DNA from: Lautropia sp.
GTDB lineage: Bacteria; Pseudomonadota; Gammaproteobacteria; Burkholderiales; Burkholderiaceae_E
DNA length: 64,000 nucleotides
Direction: 5' to 3'
Assembly (NCBI GenBank): GCA_030527825.1
Contig: JAUNAC010000004.1
Span: forward strand, 1-64,000
Part shown: piece after piece, positions 33,001-41,987 of the stretch
Layout of the letters: each line of letters opens with the position of its first letter
Numbering within the stretch: the first letter of the stretch is position 1
Notes under the pieces: model-generated
What the model saw: only the letters and a program-made list of their open reading frames with translations
Databases searched by the model: none
Told to the model about the DNA's origin: nothing
Program-made: the position numbers and the translations under genes

Positions 33001-33125
33001 TCCGGGTAGAGCCGATAGCCGAGGATGATCATGACGGCTACGGCGCTTGGCAGTATGAATACCAGCAGGCGCCGGCGCAGGCGGCGCAGGTTGGTCAGGA
33101 ATCGATTTTGAACAGATGCTGCCAC
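30087..33125 (-). CDS. Membrane PAS-GGDEF-EAL cyclic-di-GMP signalling protein
   Basis: A 1012-residue protein with two membrane helices at about residues 19-68, a PAS domain near 90-200, a second PAS domain split by a low-complexity insertion (about 255-345), a GAF-like region near 420-570, then GGDEF and EAL. SRVGGDEFILLLDN near residue 660 has an intact diguanylate cyclase motif without an RxxD inhibitory site. The EAL domain has EGLIRWRHP, SVNISPNQI, ELTENTLIE, IDNFGTGYASL and EGVETAQEM; the second aspartate of the usual DDFGTG motif is asparagine. It could make, degrade or sense c-di-GMP. It starts at GTG 33125. Confidence 0.9.
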   Translation of the reverse strand: MAASVQNRFLTNLRRLRRRLLVFILPSAVAVMIILGYRLYPEWVGTYMMYLSPVALFALTLFAYSLLNVAEDLRDVQINNQRLQELQKQYGIAEGLAHIGSWVWDQKTRMIHMSDGCYEVFGLEKGQVCISQQSFIIFIPEKDQEVFKDEHRQKIALLQPIDLEFRYTKHGTTPIWVRWVGKPEVDRNGQVIRLAGVAQDITQSKDSATQLKAEKEKYLNLTELSADWDWELDESFRVRKISDQIPEMLKGWAHEILGKKFGGQAPESRTDRGDNKNIDKNQGRDINIPWAGEMMLAQKIANATRAGTQQTKPATSTTRATSQKPALIKPEHLQQARQLLLRDPQAGWRHLEDSLRRGERIRDFEFGVLTPTLSLLTLSLSAQPMSDPVTGERYYRGVGRNVTQETHQNLLLRLESDIVKLLQDCRGQDESVALTAVIQLVCETLNWQGGIHIRPTPESARVTMPEKWGVPSLQNMLDTLGPSMVLLANSPEAKVIRDGDQLWLNRRNDNLADFFKRYQMNELDLEAALLAPIKDNSKIISLLVFFTNRRFEGNALVQNLADILSRLLSQYIERERLEAQLRRQSQHDALTGLPNRKYLAEKLESRLTRGQPMAILYIDLDRYKAINDTLGHQAGDQVLVEVARRFKDTIGQNNIASRVGGDEFILLLDNQNDAAKVEVIARKVLAAVERPFILQERAHFLSASIGVALSPQNGKDATTLIKCADAAMYTVKSEGRNDVRFYSPSLKSAKVAQVQLSNEFPLAIERGEVELHYQPVISSFDLQVVGMEGLIRWRHPSQGLLMPEQFLPSAEQSNVMKQLATWTIRRALQDRQKLDLQRHGNLVVSVNISPNQINEDGFLAQLKGMLDEYGVRPEQLRLELTENTLIEASNRTIAQMTALRRLGVQVMIDNFGTGYASLSYLRHLPISGLKIDQDFIRGLPDNQNNAAIMQAIMTLAEKLKLQVIAEGVETAQEMKALRDMGCRMMQGHFICAALPPQKLPEYLRKRELTGIL

Positions 33126-33184
33126 GTCAGTGGCCCCCAGTCAGGCAAACCGGCGCATGCAGTGTATGGGTCATGAGGAAAGGA

Positions 33185-33742
33185 ATGGACAGGAAAGCGG
33201 GTTGTGGGCCGGATGAAGATGGTCCGAGTGACTGGATCTGTCGATGGTTGCCAGAAGCAGATGGGCGTGGACGGTTGCTGGATGTCGCCTGTGGCCGTGG
33301 CAGGCACGCCCGGCTAGCGGCGGCGAGGGGATTTTCGGTGCTGGCGATAGATCGCGACCCTTCCTGCCTGGCGCTGGGCCATCTCGATGGCATCGAGGCG
33401 CGCGTGGCAGATCTGGAGGCCGGGGCCTGGCCGTGGGGCTCAGAGCGATTTGCGGTCATGGTCATCACCCGGTATCTGTTTCGTCCGAGACTCGATCTCT
33501 TGCTAGGGCGACTCGCCGAAGGGGGTTGTCTTCTCTACGAGACCTTTGCACAGGGGCACGGGCGCTATGGTAGGCCGTCGCGCCCCGAACACCTGCTGCA
33601 ATCCGACGAATTGTTGACGGTAGCCAGACGGGCGGCCTTGCGCGTCTGCGCTTTTGAGCAGGGGGTAGTCAACCAGCCACGACCGGCCATCGTTCAGCGC
33701 CTCGTGGCCTGGCGCAGCAACTGTCCCCAGCCGCTGCGCTAG
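33185..33742 (+). CDS. Class I SAM-dependent methyltransferase
   Basis: A small 185-residue enzyme. The SAM-binding motif I is [21 protein letters not shown] with acidic VLAIDRD at the end of the second strand. [24 protein letters not shown] and [26 protein letters not shown] give a TehB/UbiE-like pattern. Substrate unknown. GAGGA at 33176-33180 favours ATG 33185 over ATG 33173. The gene is divergent from the GGDEF-EAL gene and lies upstream of dapA. Confidence 0.82.
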   Translation: MDRKAGCGPDEDGPSDWICRWLPEADGRGRLLDVACGRGRHARLAAARGFSVLAIDRDPSCLALGHLDGIEARVADLEAGAWPWGSERFAVMVITRYLFRPRLDLLLGRLAEGGCLLYETFAQGHGRYGRPSRPEHLLQSDELLTVARRAALRVCAFEQGVVNQPRPAIVQRLVAWRSNCPQPLR

Positions 33743-33821
33743 AATGGCAGCGACAGATACCGGAGAGGCAGGGGGTGTCCTGCCTGTCCAACGCGATGCC
33801 CAACCATCGGGAGATGCCATC

Positions 33822-34706
33822 ATGAAGATCAAAGGCAGTCTGGTCGCGGTCGTTTCGCCGATGAAGGCGGATGGCTCACTGGATTTCGACGCATACCGTA
33901 ACCTGCTCGATTGGCATATTGAGTCGGGCACCAGCGCCATCGTAGCGGTTGGCACCACCGGTGAGTCGCCAACAGTCAGTGTTCAGGAGCATGTCGAGCT
34001 CATTCGCGTGGCAGCCGAACATTGCCGCGGCAGGATTCCATTGATTGCCGGTACTGGTGGCAATTCCACCCGGGAGGCCATCGAGCTGACCCGTCATGCC
34101 TTTGAAGTGGGTGTGGATGCTTCGCTACAGGTGGCACCCTATTACAACAAGCCCTCGCAGGAAGGTCTGTTCCGTCATTTCACGACGGTGGCGCAGGAGG
34201 GCGGTTTGCCGGTGATTCTCTACAATGTGCCAGGTCGGACGGTGGCTGACATTTCCAACGCCACGGTGCTGCGGCTGGCCGATAATCCCAACATCATCGG
34301 TATCAAGGATGCCACCGGTGATGTGGGCCGCGGTGCTTCCCTGATGGCCCGTTTGCCGGAGCGGTTTGCCGTTTATAGTGGCAATGATGATTCGGCTCTG
34401 GCCCTGATTGCCATGGGGGCGGATGGTGTGATTTCCGTGACCGCAAATGTGGCGCCGCGTCAGATGGCTGAAATGTGTGCCGCGGCCCTGGATGGGGATT
34501 TCGTCCAAGCCCGTGAGATCAATCGTCGCCTGATGCCGCTGCACGAGCGGCTGTTCGCTGAACCGAACCCTGTGCCAGCCAAATGGGCCCTCGCCCGCTT
34601 GAACCGTATCGCCAGTCCGGCGGTTCGCTTGCCTCTGTCGCCGCTCAGCCCTTCGGGGCAGGCGGCGGTACTGGATGCTCTGCAATCTTCTGGAGTGCTT
34701 GTCTGA
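33822..34706 (+). CDS. dapA: 4-hydroxy-tetrahydrodipicolinate synthase
   Basis: DapA condenses pyruvate with aspartate semialdehyde on the lysine and diaminopimelate route. [10 protein letters not shown], the catalytic tyrosine in ILYNVPGRT and the Schiff-base lysine in [10 protein letters not shown] are intact. The protein has 294 residues. GGGAG lies upstream of ATG 33822. Its TGA overlaps the bamC ATG by one base, a conserved dapA-bamC coupling. Confidence 0.96.
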   Translation: MKIKGSLVAVVSPMKADGSLDFDAYRNLLDWHIESGTSAIVAVGTTGESPTVSVQEHVELIRVAAEHCRGRIPLIAGTGGNSTREAIELTRHAFEVGVDASLQVAPYYNKPSQEGLFRHFTTVAQEGGLPVILYNVPGRTVADISNATVLRLADNPNIIGIKDATGDVGRGASLMARLPERFAVYSGNDDSALALIAMGADGVISVTANVAPRQMAEMCAAALDGDFVQAREINRRLMPLHERLFAEPNPVPAKWALARLNRIASPAVRLPLSPLSPSGQAAVLDALQSSGVLV

Positions 34707-35944
34707 TGTTTGATTCCTTGCGCGGCAATGGCCGTCCTGTCTGGCCGGCGCTGCTGGTGCCTCTGGTGCTGCTGGGGGGCTGTTCCTCCCTGCGTGATGT
34801 GCTTGATCCTGACAATGTCGAATACCGCAATGCCCGGCGCGGGCCAGGGCTGGACATACCGCCGGATCTGGTAGCTCCCCGGGCTGATAGCCGCTATACG
34901 CTGCCAGGCGGAGATGATGCACAGAGCCTGTCGGACTTCAATCGTCAGCGGGAGGATGCAGGCCGGGCGGGCAGCTCGACCGCAGTGGCGCAACAGGTGC
35001 TGCCTGAACGTGCAGAAGCCCGCATTCATCGAGACGGCATTTCTCGGTGGATAGCGGTCAAGGCGCCTCCGGAGAAGGTCTGGCCGATTCTGCAGGACTT
35101 CTGGGCTGTTCAGGGATTTAATCTGGAGGTGGCGCAGCCCCGCCTGGGTCTGATGGAGACCGACTGGGCGGAGCGCTTCCAGCGGGTCGAAACCGATGGC
35201 GTGCGCGGAATCCTGTCACGCAAGACCGGCGCTGTTTATGCGACGGGTGACCGGGATAAGTACCGTACGCGGCTGGAGCGTGCTGATGACGGTGGAACCG
35301 AAATCTATCTGACTTATTACGGTCGTGAAGAGCAGCTGCGGGGCAGCAACAAGGATCAGAGCATCTGGGTGCCCCACGATGACAACCGCACCGAGCTGGA
35401 GGTGGAGTATCTGCGTCGGATGCTGGCCCGTCTGGACGGCGCATTCTCCCATGGCGAGCTGGGTTCAGCCGTAGCATCCGGTACCGGGGCTGCCGCTGTT
35501 GGCGGGGAGACATCAGGCACGACACCGGCATCTGATCGTTCATCGCCGGCTGGGGAGAAGAAGGCGGTTGCCCGAATCGTCCCCCGTGACGGTCAGCCTG
35601 CCGTGCTGCAGGTCGATGAAGATTTTGAGCGAAGCTGGCGTGCAGTCGGGGTGGTGCTGGACCGGCTGGATTTCAGCATTGAGGATCGCGACCGCAGCCA
35701 GGGGGTCTACAGCATCGTGTATGTTGATCCGCAGCGCCGTGACCAGAATCAGGGTACCTGGTCAAGACTCTTCTCGGGAGAGCGCAAGGATTTGAGCGGT
35801 CAGCACTATCAGCTGAGGATCAGGGGGGAAGGCGGACAAAGCACCGTGAGTGTGCTCTTGGCCAATGGCAACGTGCCCGCCAGTGAAGAAGATCGTCGGG
35901 TAGCGCAAGAAATTATCCGTATCCTGAACGAAAATCTGCACTAG
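34706..35944 (+). CDS. bamC: Outer-membrane assembly lipoprotein BamC
   Basis: BamC is an accessory lipoprotein of the BAM complex that inserts beta-barrel proteins. A lipoprotein signal peptide ends in VLLGGC with the lipidated cysteine at residue 26. An unstructured N-terminal segment (YRNARRGPGLDIPPDLVAP) is typical for BamD contact, followed by two helix-grip domains at about 105-250 and 300-410, separated by a Ser/Gly/Thr linker. The length is 412 residues, and the start overlaps dapA. Confidence 0.92.
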   Translation: MFDSLRGNGRPVWPALLVPLVLLGGCSSLRDVLDPDNVEYRNARRGPGLDIPPDLVAPRADSRYTLPGGDDAQSLSDFNRQREDAGRAGSSTAVAQQVLPERAEARIHRDGISRWIAVKAPPEKVWPILQDFWAVQGFNLEVAQPRLGLMETDWAERFQRVETDGVRGILSRKTGAVYATGDRDKYRTRLERADDGGTEIYLTYYGREEQLRGSNKDQSIWVPHDDNRTELEVEYLRRMLARLDGAFSHGELGSAVASGTGAAAVGGETSGTTPASDRSSPAGEKKAVARIVPRDGQPAVLQVDEDFERSWRAVGVVLDRLDFSIEDRDRSQGVYSIVYVDPQRRDQNQGTWSRLFSGERKDLSGQHYQLRIRGEGGQSTVSVLLANGNVPASEEDRRVAQEIIRILNENLH

Positions 35945-36016
35945 CGCAGAGATCAGAGATCTGGCCAGGCAGCATGCGATGGCTGTCCTGGCCGCAGGCA
36001 CATTCCGTGATCGGTT

Positions 36017-36034
36017 CAGGCCCATCAGGGCCTG
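36017..36034. terminator. Hairpin between convergent bamC and lipoprotein genes
   Basis: CAGGCCC at 36017-36023 and GGGCCTG at 36028-36034 form a perfect 7-base stem with loop ATCA in the 97-base convergent gap. A run of six Ts appears only at 36051, which is inside the end of the minus-strand gene, so intrinsic termination is unproven. Confidence 0.45.
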
Positions 36035-36041
36035 TCATGTG

Positions 36042-36425
36042 TCACTGGGATTTTTTGACGGCGTCCTTGGCGTTTTCGACAGCCCGGGCGGCAGCGTCCT
36101 TGGCGTCATTCATTTTCTGGGCGGCGGCGTCTTTGGCGTCATTCATTTTCTCAGCGGCAGCATCTTTTGCATCCGATGCCGTGTCCTTGGCGTCATTCAT
36201 CTTCTGAGTGGCGCTTTCCTTGGCCTGGTCAACGGCGTTACCCACTGATTCCTTGGCGCTGTCCATGCCTTTGGATGCAGCATCCTTGGCAGAATCGACG
36301 GCCTGCGATGCGCTCTGTTTGGCGTCATTCAGAGCCTTCTGGGCAGCTTCTGCAGCCGGATCCTTCTTCTCGCAGGCCACCAGGGCCAGGGCGAGCAGCG
36401 GGGCAGCAATGATCAGTTTACGCAT
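36042..36425 (-). CDS. Small lipoprotein with 11-residue LEA-like repeats
   Basis: A 127-residue protein with a lipoprotein signal peptide ending LALALVAC (cysteine 18). The mature part is almost only Ala, Lys, Asp, Ser, Glu, Met and Asn, arranged in 11-residue units such as DAKDAAAEKMN. Eight units and one 7-residue unit run from residue 34 to the end. Hendecads of this kind form long amphipathic helices or right-handed coiled coils and resemble group 3 LEA proteins. It may be an envelope stress or spacer protein; I do not recognise a named family. Confidence 0.85.
   Translation of the reverse strand: MRKLIIAAPLLALALVACEKKDPAAEAAQKALNDAKQSASQAVDSAKDAASKGMDSAKESVGNAVDQAKESATQKMNDAKDTASDAKDAAAEKMNDAKDAAAQKMNDAKDAAARAVENAKDAVKKSQ
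36045..36326 (-). repeat. Hendecad (33-base) tandem repeats in lipoprotein gene
   Basis: Units of 11 codons with consensus DAKDAAxxxMN repeat through the mature lipoprotein, visible at DNA level as recurring TTGGCGTCATTCAT on the plus strand. One shortened unit (DAKDTAS) breaks the register at residues 78-84. Copy number could change by slippage. Confidence 0.8.
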
Positions 36426-36647
36426 GGTTCAGTTCTCTCTCTGTAATGGATAAGCGCCAGCGCTGTCTGACATCCGCGCCGTGTGACGCGGGATTATGTG
36501 CCGGACAGGTGACAGCGGATGGTAGCATTGCTGCACCGGTACTTTGTGCTGCCTATGTTGTGCGCTCTGCGAACAGCGTCGCACAGCTGTACAATCTCAT
36601 GGAAGGGTCACATATTAATAACAATTTCGCGCATATGTGATACGTAA

Positions 36648-37862
36648 TCAGGCGTGGTGGGTATACACCTTGAATGCGGGGCCACGCTCTGGATCAGGAC
36701 GTTGGGGGGTGGCGGCCTCAGGGTTCCAGTGGATCGTGACCCATTGCCAGGTAAAAGGCGAGCCGAAGCATTCAACCCGGATGAAATTTTCCAGGCCATG
36801 GGATTTCAGCAGCATCCGGTCAGTCCGGAAGATGTGGGTATCGCCGTGTAACAGGGCCACCGGCCCGTCGAAATCAGCGGCCGTGGCAATGATGGCCTGA
36901 CGGGTTGCCGTCCAGCCGTCATTGCGGGCTGCCTCGAAACCCATGTTGGCATGAGTGGCAATGACCAGCCCGCGCGCGCCATAGCGTTTGGCCAGCACGG
37001 CCGTTTCGGTCAGCCAGATGGCATTGGCCTGCTGCCGCAGCGCCCATGCTTCCCGCATGGCTGGTGTGGAGAACATGGCGTTGTTGCTGCCGACCATGTG
37101 GATGGTGCAAAACTGCAGTGAGCCGATGCGCCAGCGCATGTTCTCGGGCAGGCGCGGCTGTTTCCAGTTATTGGCATCCTGAACGGACAGCTGCGGGATC
37201 ATCTGGCACTGCTGCTCGACCCGCATGTGGCGCGCTCCCAGCGATTCGGGGTGGTGATAGACATGTGAACGGATCCAGTGCAACCGGTCCAGGGGGGTAC
37301 CGGGGGCATAGGGGTCGTCCGGGTCAATCCAGCCGCAATCCGTCCATTCATTGTCGCCCGGTGTATAGATCAGCGGGTGTTCACTGCGGTCGAGCATTTC
37401 CAGGCGGTCAGAGAGCAGGAGATTGGAGCAGCGTTCGCCGCGACTTTTGATGTCGCCCACGTGCAGCACGAACTCCAGATCGCTGTCGTCCAGGCCAGCC
37501 ATGACCCGTTTCAGCCCCTGTTGATCCAGCCGGTTGTAGGGGGTATCTCCGATGAAACCGAAGGTGAAGGCCCGATCCTGGCCATCGAACGGTACGGTGC
37601 CGCTGCCCCAGCCATCACGTGGTCGTGGCGGCGGGTTTGTCGTGGTCGGGGGGTGGCTGTTTTTGGCATGCAGGCTGTCCAGTTCGGACAGGGCCTGCGC
37701 ATCAAAATCAGGCTGGGGGGTATGGGTACGGGCGCTGGCCAGCAGGGAGGCGGCGGCCAGCGGCGGGGCCGTGATGGCCGCTGTCATCTGTCGCAGTGCC
37801 CGCCGGCGCGTGTGGGAACGGGGGTCTTCTGCGGGGACGGGCTGCATCGGCTTGTTGCTCAT
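36648..37862 (-). CDS. Tat-exported metallophosphoesterase
   Basis: A 404-residue protein. The N-terminus TRRRALRQM followed by a hydrophobic Ala-rich stretch to about residue 47 fits a twin-arginine signal. The calcineurin-like metal ligands are seen in order: [44 protein letters not shown] and LHGDTHIF. Substrate unknown; periplasmic phosphatase activity is the likely role. Its ATG overlaps the mutS stop by four bases, so it would be translated from the mutS message. Confidence 0.85.
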   Translation of the reverse strand: MSNKPMQPVPAEDPRSHTRRRALRQMTAAITAPPLAAASLLASARTHTPQPDFDAQALSELDSLHAKNSHPPTTTNPPPRPRDGWGSGTVPFDGQDRAFTFGFIGDTPYNRLDQQGLKRVMAGLDDSDLEFVLHVGDIKSRGERCSNLLLSDRLEMLDRSEHPLIYTPGDNEWTDCGWIDPDDPYAPGTPLDRLHWIRSHVYHHPESLGARHMRVEQQCQMIPQLSVQDANNWKQPRLPENMRWRIGSLQFCTIHMVGSNNAMFSTPAMREAWALRQQANAIWLTETAVLAKRYGARGLVIATHANMGFEAARNDGWTATRQAIIATAADFDGPVALLHGDTHIFRTDRMLLKSHGLENFIRVECFGSPFTWQWVTIHWNPEAATPQRPDPERGPAFKVYTHHA

Positions 37863-40642
37863 GTTTGCTGTGACCCGAGGATGTCATGCCAGCGCTGTAG
37901 CTGCTCGGCTGCCTGACGGGGCGTGATCGCATCGAGGTCGAGCGAGCGTAGCTCCTCAAGTACCTGCATGGCCGTGGCATCTGCTGGGGGCAATGAGTGG
38001 GAGGTAGGGCTATTTTCGCACTCTGCGCGATTGTCTGCCGAGATGATGGACCCTACCGTGGCATCCTGCATGTTTTCCGTTGCAAAGAGATCGAGTTGTG
38101 GCCCCTGATCCATGGCGTGCTGCTCCAGCGTCTGCAGCAGATTCTGGGCGTGGCGAAGGAGCCCGACCGGCAGTCCGGCCAGCCGCGCGACCTGGAGTCC
38201 ATAGCTCTTGCTGGCAGGGCCGGCTGCGATCTGATGCAGAAACACGATACGGCCGTTGTGTTCGGTCGCGGACAGGTGGAGGTTGATGGCGGCGTCCTCG
38301 TGGGCGGCCAGACTGGTCAGTTCAAAATAGTGCGTGGCAAACAGCGTCAGGCAGCGGCGCTGCTTCAGCAGATGGCGTGCAATGGCATGTGCCAGAGCCA
38401 GTCCGTCAAACGTTGAGGTACCACGGCCGATTTCGTCGACCAGCACGAGGGATCGTTCAGTAGCCGCGTTGACAATGACAGCGGCTTCGGTCATTTCGAC
38501 CATGAAGGTGGAGCGGCCGCCGGCGAGGTCGTCTGAGGCACCGATCCGGGTGAAGATGCGGTCGATCGGGCCAACTTCGCAGGCCGCTGCCGGCACGAAG
38601 CTGCCGCACCAGGCGAGCAGGGCGATCAGGGCGGCCTGTCGCATGTAGGTGGACTTGCCGCCCATGTTGGGGCCGGTGATGATCAACAGGCGCCGGGCCG
38701 ATGTCAGTTCACAGTCGTTGGCGATGAAGTGTTCGACCATCTCTTCCACCACGGGGTGGCGTCCGCCCTGGATTATTAATCCTGGCACGGCCAGCAGCTT
38801 GGGGCGCCGCCAGTCTGAATGGCCAGCGACCTGGGCAAAGGACTGGCAGACATCCAGGCAGGCCAGCCCGTTGGCCAGACGTTGCAGAGCTGGCGTGTGT
38901 GGTGCCAGTGCTTGCAGGAGCTGTTCGTAGAGCAGGCGTTCACGGGCCAGCGCCCGTTCGCGGGCGGATAGGGCCTTGTCTTCGAACGCCTTGAGCTCCG
39001 GGGTGATGTAGCGCTCGGTTGCTTTGAGGGTCTGGCGCCGCCGGTATTCCGCCGGAATGCGGTCGGCGTGACTGCGGCCAATTTCGATATAAAAGCCATG
39101 GACGCTGTTGTAGCCGACCTTGAGAGTGGCGATGCCGGTGCGTTCGCGTTCTCGTGCTTCCATGTCGGCCAGAAAACTGTCACAACCTTCGCTGATGGCA
39201 CGCAGTTCGTCCAGCGCGCTGTCCAGGCCGGGACGGATGACGCCGCCATCCCGGATCTGGGCGGCCGGCTCGTCCATTAGGGTCGCTGTCAACCGTTCGG
39301 CGATGGCGGGATCGATGGCAGCGGCACTTGCGAGCTGTTGCAGCATGATCTGGGCGGCCACTTCAGGGGAAGGGACCCCATCAGAGGGGGGGGAGCCGGC
39401 AGTCAGAACGTCGCTTTTCAGGCCCGACTGGGTCTGGATCTGGGCAACGCAGGCCCCCAGTACCGGCAGGCTGTCGCGCAGGGCGACAAGTTCCCGGGGT
39501 CGTGCACTGCCCAGCATGATGCGTGAGGCGATGCGTTCAATATCGGCTGCCTGTGCCAGCAGCCGCCGGATGGGGGATAGTATGTCGCGTTCGAGCAGCA
39601 GTCCCACCAGCGCCTGGCGGCTGTGGACGGCTGCCCGATCCTGCAGTGGGGCGAGCAGCCATTGTCGCATCAGACGGCTGCCGGCGGCCGTGACGCAATG
39701 ATCCATCCGTGACAGCAGCGTGGGTCCCTCGTCCTGGAGGGGGCGCACCAGTTCCAGATTGCGGCGAGCCGTCTGGTCAATGATGATGTGGGCTTCACGC
39801 CGGAGCCGCTCGACGGGCTGAAGGTGACGAAAGGGTTGACCAATGTTCTGTCCGAGATAGAGAAGCAATGCGCCGACGGCGGCCTGGCCAGCCGGATCTT
39901 CCCGCAGTTCGGTAGCGTGCAGCGTCTGGATTCCCAGAGCTTCGCAAAGAGTGCGGCTTGCGCGTGCCACATCAAATTGCCAGTCGGGTCGGACCAGGAC
40001 AGGCATGACGGTGGTGGCACGGGCCTGCAGCCGGATACGTTCCAGTAGCACAGCCTGGTTGCGCGCAGCACTCTCCGAGACAAGTACTTCACCAGGGGCT
40101 ATCCGCTCGATCTCGGCCTCCAGCTCTGATTCGGGCAGTGCTGTCACGGTACAGCGGCCACTGGCTGCCACGATGGTGGCCAGTGTCACGAGAGGCGGTG
40201 TCGTCCGGCCACCGGCCCGTGGTCCGGCAGAAAAGACCAGGGCGGCAAGTGGGCGGTCCTCGCGCTCGGGCAGAAGTTGAGCATCGGTCAGGGTGCCCGG
40301 GGTGATGGTCCGGATCACCCGGCGCTCGACGGGGCCCTTGCTGGTGGCTGGATCACCGATCTGCTCACAGATGGCGACCGACTGGCCAAGCGCCACCAGG
40401 CGGGCCAGATACTGCTCCAGCGCCTGTACCGGCACGCCAGCCATGGGGATCGGTTCCCCGGCAGATGTGCCACGGCGGGTGAGGGTGATGGACAGCAGTT
40501 GAGCGGCCCGCCGGGCGTCGTCGTAGAACATCTCGTAGAAATCACCCATCCGGTAAAAGAGCAGGGCATCCGGATGTTCAGCCTTGATGCTCAGATACTG
40601 GCGCATCATCGGGGTGTGGGCAGAGAGGTCGTCTGGGGCCAT
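37859..40642 (-). CDS. mutS: DNA mismatch repair protein MutS
   Basis: MutS recognises mismatches as a dimer. The N-terminal domain has [15 protein letters not shown] with the phenylalanine-x-glutamate mismatch wedge at its end. The ATPase has the P-loop [13 protein letters not shown] near residue 660, the signature and Walker B in [23 protein letters not shown] and the following FATHYFELT. The C-terminus carries the short helical tetramerisation segment. The length of 927 residues is slightly above the usual 850. It is divergent from rpmJ. Confidence 0.97.
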   Translation of the reverse strand: MAPDDLSAHTPMMRQYLSIKAEHPDALLFYRMGDFYEMFYDDARRAAQLLSITLTRRGTSAGEPIPMAGVPVQALEQYLARLVALGQSVAICEQIGDPATSKGPVERRVIRTITPGTLTDAQLLPEREDRPLAALVFSAGPRAGGRTTPPLVTLATIVAASGRCTVTALPESELEAEIERIAPGEVLVSESAARNQAVLLERIRLQARATTVMPVLVRPDWQFDVARASRTLCEALGIQTLHATELREDPAGQAAVGALLLYLGQNIGQPFRHLQPVERLRREAHIIIDQTARRNLELVRPLQDEGPTLLSRMDHCVTAAGSRLMRQWLLAPLQDRAAVHSRQALVGLLLERDILSPIRRLLAQAADIERIASRIMLGSARPRELVALRDSLPVLGACVAQIQTQSGLKSDVLTAGSPPSDGVPSPEVAAQIMLQQLASAAAIDPAIAERLTATLMDEPAAQIRDGGVIRPGLDSALDELRAISEGCDSFLADMEARERERTGIATLKVGYNSVHGFYIEIGRSHADRIPAEYRRRQTLKATERYITPELKAFEDKALSARERALARERLLYEQLLQALAPHTPALQRLANGLACLDVCQSFAQVAGHSDWRRPKLLAVPGLIIQGGRHPVVEEMVEHFIANDCELTSARRLLIITGPNMGGKSTYMRQAALIALLAWCGSFVPAAACEVGPIDRIFTRIGASDDLAGGRSTFMVEMTEAAVIVNAATERSLVLVDEIGRGTSTFDGLALAHAIARHLLKQRRCLTLFATHYFELTSLAAHEDAAINLHLSATEHNGRIVFLHQIAAGPASKSYGLQVARLAGLPVGLLRHAQNLLQTLEQHAMDQGPQLDLFATENMQDATVGSIISADNRAECENSPTSHSLPPADATAMQVLEELRSLDLDAITPRQAAEQLQRWHDILGSQQT

Positions 40643-40759
40643 GATGAAAAAGGGAATCGGCGGCAGGCAGTGTGCCCGATGTTACCGTGCGGGCGGGAAA
40701 GGGCGGTACAGGCCGGACTTGTGCAGGATTTCGGACAGGGGGCTATGCTCGGCTATTGA

Positions 40760-40775
40760 TAATGACGTATCATTA
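40760..40775. promoter_or_regulatory. Fur/Zur-type palindrome upstream of alternative L36
   Basis: TAATGACGTATCATTA has perfect 6-base arms (TAATGA/TCATTA) around CGTA and sits 37 bases before the rpmJ start, where it would cover a promoter. The wider GATAATGA sequence also resembles a Fur half-site. Alternative, zinc-independent L36 genes are known targets of the zinc regulator Zur, so Zur is the likelier regulator. That is inference. Confidence 0.5.
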
Positions 40776-40812
40776 CAGGTTGTTGAATTGGCCAATCAAT
40801 GGAATTCTGAAC

Positions 40813-40965
40813 ATGCAAGTCCTTTCGTCCCTGAAGGAAGCCAAGAAGCGTGCCCGTGACTGCCAGATCGTGCGCCGCCGCGGCCGTATTTATGTCATCT
40901 GCAAATCCAACCCGCGTTTCAAGGCCCGCCAGGGTGGTGCCCGGAACCGGAACAAGCACGCCTGA
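40813..40965 (+). CDS. rpmJ: Alternative (YkgO-type) 50S ribosomal protein L36
   Basis: A 50-residue protein starting [20 protein letters not shown] and containing [21 protein letters not shown], the YkgO/type B L36 sequence. It lacks the complete four-ligand zinc ribbon of the standard L36, so it belongs to the zinc-independent paralogues that replace it in zinc limitation. A palindrome that fits Zur control lies upstream. The longer in-frame start at 40672 is not credible. Confidence 0.93.
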   Translation: MQVLSSLKEAKKRARDCQIVRRRGRIYVICKSNPRFKARQGGARNRNKHA

Positions 40966-41001
40966 GTGCACGGGCAGGCTCGACCTGCCTGGTCATGGCG
41001 G

Positions 41002-41922
41002 ATGTGGATGAGGCGCCTGTCGCCTGCCTGTCGCCTGGGGGGTGTGCTGTCGCGTCAGGAACTCGCGCTGATCGTCATCACGGCCTTTTGGGGCATGACA
41101 TTTCTGATCGTCCAGCGGGCCATGCAGTATTGTGGCCCGCTGTTTTTTGTGGGCCTGCGCTTTTTGACGGCGGCGTTGCTGGGGTCCTGGGTGTTTCGCC
41201 GGGCCTGTCGGGGTCTGAACCGTCATGATCTATATGCGGGCGGGGCCATTGGCCTGAGCATCTGTCTGGGCTACGTCCTGCAGACCTGGGGCCTGAAAAC
41301 GGTCACCGTGAGTCAGTCGGCCTTCCTGACCGGCCTGTATGTCCCGCTGGTGCCTTTTCTGCAGTGGCTGCTGATGCGCCGCCGACCGCGGCTGATGAAT
41401 CTGGTGGGGATCCTGCTGGCTTTCATCGGCATGATGCTGATGGCCGGTCCAGGCCCGGTGGGTGTTCATCTCAGCCAAGGTGAGTGGCTCACACTGGCCT
41501 GTGCCGTGGCGATTGCCTTTGAAATCGTGCTGATCGGCTATTTCGCCGGCAAGGCAGACTTGCGGCGGGTCACCATCATTCAGCTCTATGTGGCTGGCCT
41601 GCTGTCGCTGGTGATGATGCCGGCAGTGCGCGAGCCGTTGCCGGTTTTTTCATGGGTCTGGCTGCTGGCTGCCGTGGTAATGGGCTGCAGCAGCATTCTG
41701 ATCCAGATGACGATGAACTGGGCCCAGAGAACGGTCCTGCCGACCCGGGCGACGCTGATCTACGCCGGTGAGCCGGTCTGGGGCGGGCTGGCCGGCTATG
41801 CTGCCGGCGAGCGGCTGTCTTCCCAGGCGATTCTGGGTGGAGCGCTGATTGTCTCGGGCGTTCTGGTGAGCGAGCTGCGGCTGCGTCGTTCCGCCCCTCC
41901 GTCGATCCGGGATGGGGCATGA
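41002..41922 (+). CDS. DMT-superfamily (EamA) permease
   Basis: About ten membrane helices in two EamA repeats: ELALIVITAFWGMTFLIVQRA opens the first and WLTLACAVAIAFEIVLIGYF the second; GEPVWGGLAGY near the end is the typical E-P motif. 306 residues from ATG 41002; ATG 41008 and GTG 40966 (right after the L36 stop) are alternatives and no clear ribosome-binding site decides. Substrate unknown (drug/metabolite efflux type). Being 36 bases after rpmJ in the same direction, it may share Zur-type control. Confidence 0.85.
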   Translation: MWMRRLSPACRLGGVLSRQELALIVITAFWGMTFLIVQRAMQYCGPLFFVGLRFLTAALLGSWVFRRACRGLNRHDLYAGGAIGLSICLGYVLQTWGLKTVTVSQSAFLTGLYVPLVPFLQWLLMRRRPRLMNLVGILLAFIGMMLMAGPGPVGVHLSQGEWLTLACAVAIAFEIVLIGYFAGKADLRRVTIIQLYVAGLLSLVMMPAVREPLPVFSWVWLLAAVVMGCSSILIQMTMNWAQRTVLPTRATLIYAGEPVWGGLAGYAAGERLSSQAILGGALIVSGVLVSELRLRRSAPPSIRDGA

Positions 41923-41987
41923 TGCCGCCCTGACGGATGCGGTCAGCTGATGGCTGGCAGCGGCTGATGGGCGATGCTGGTCGGGTA

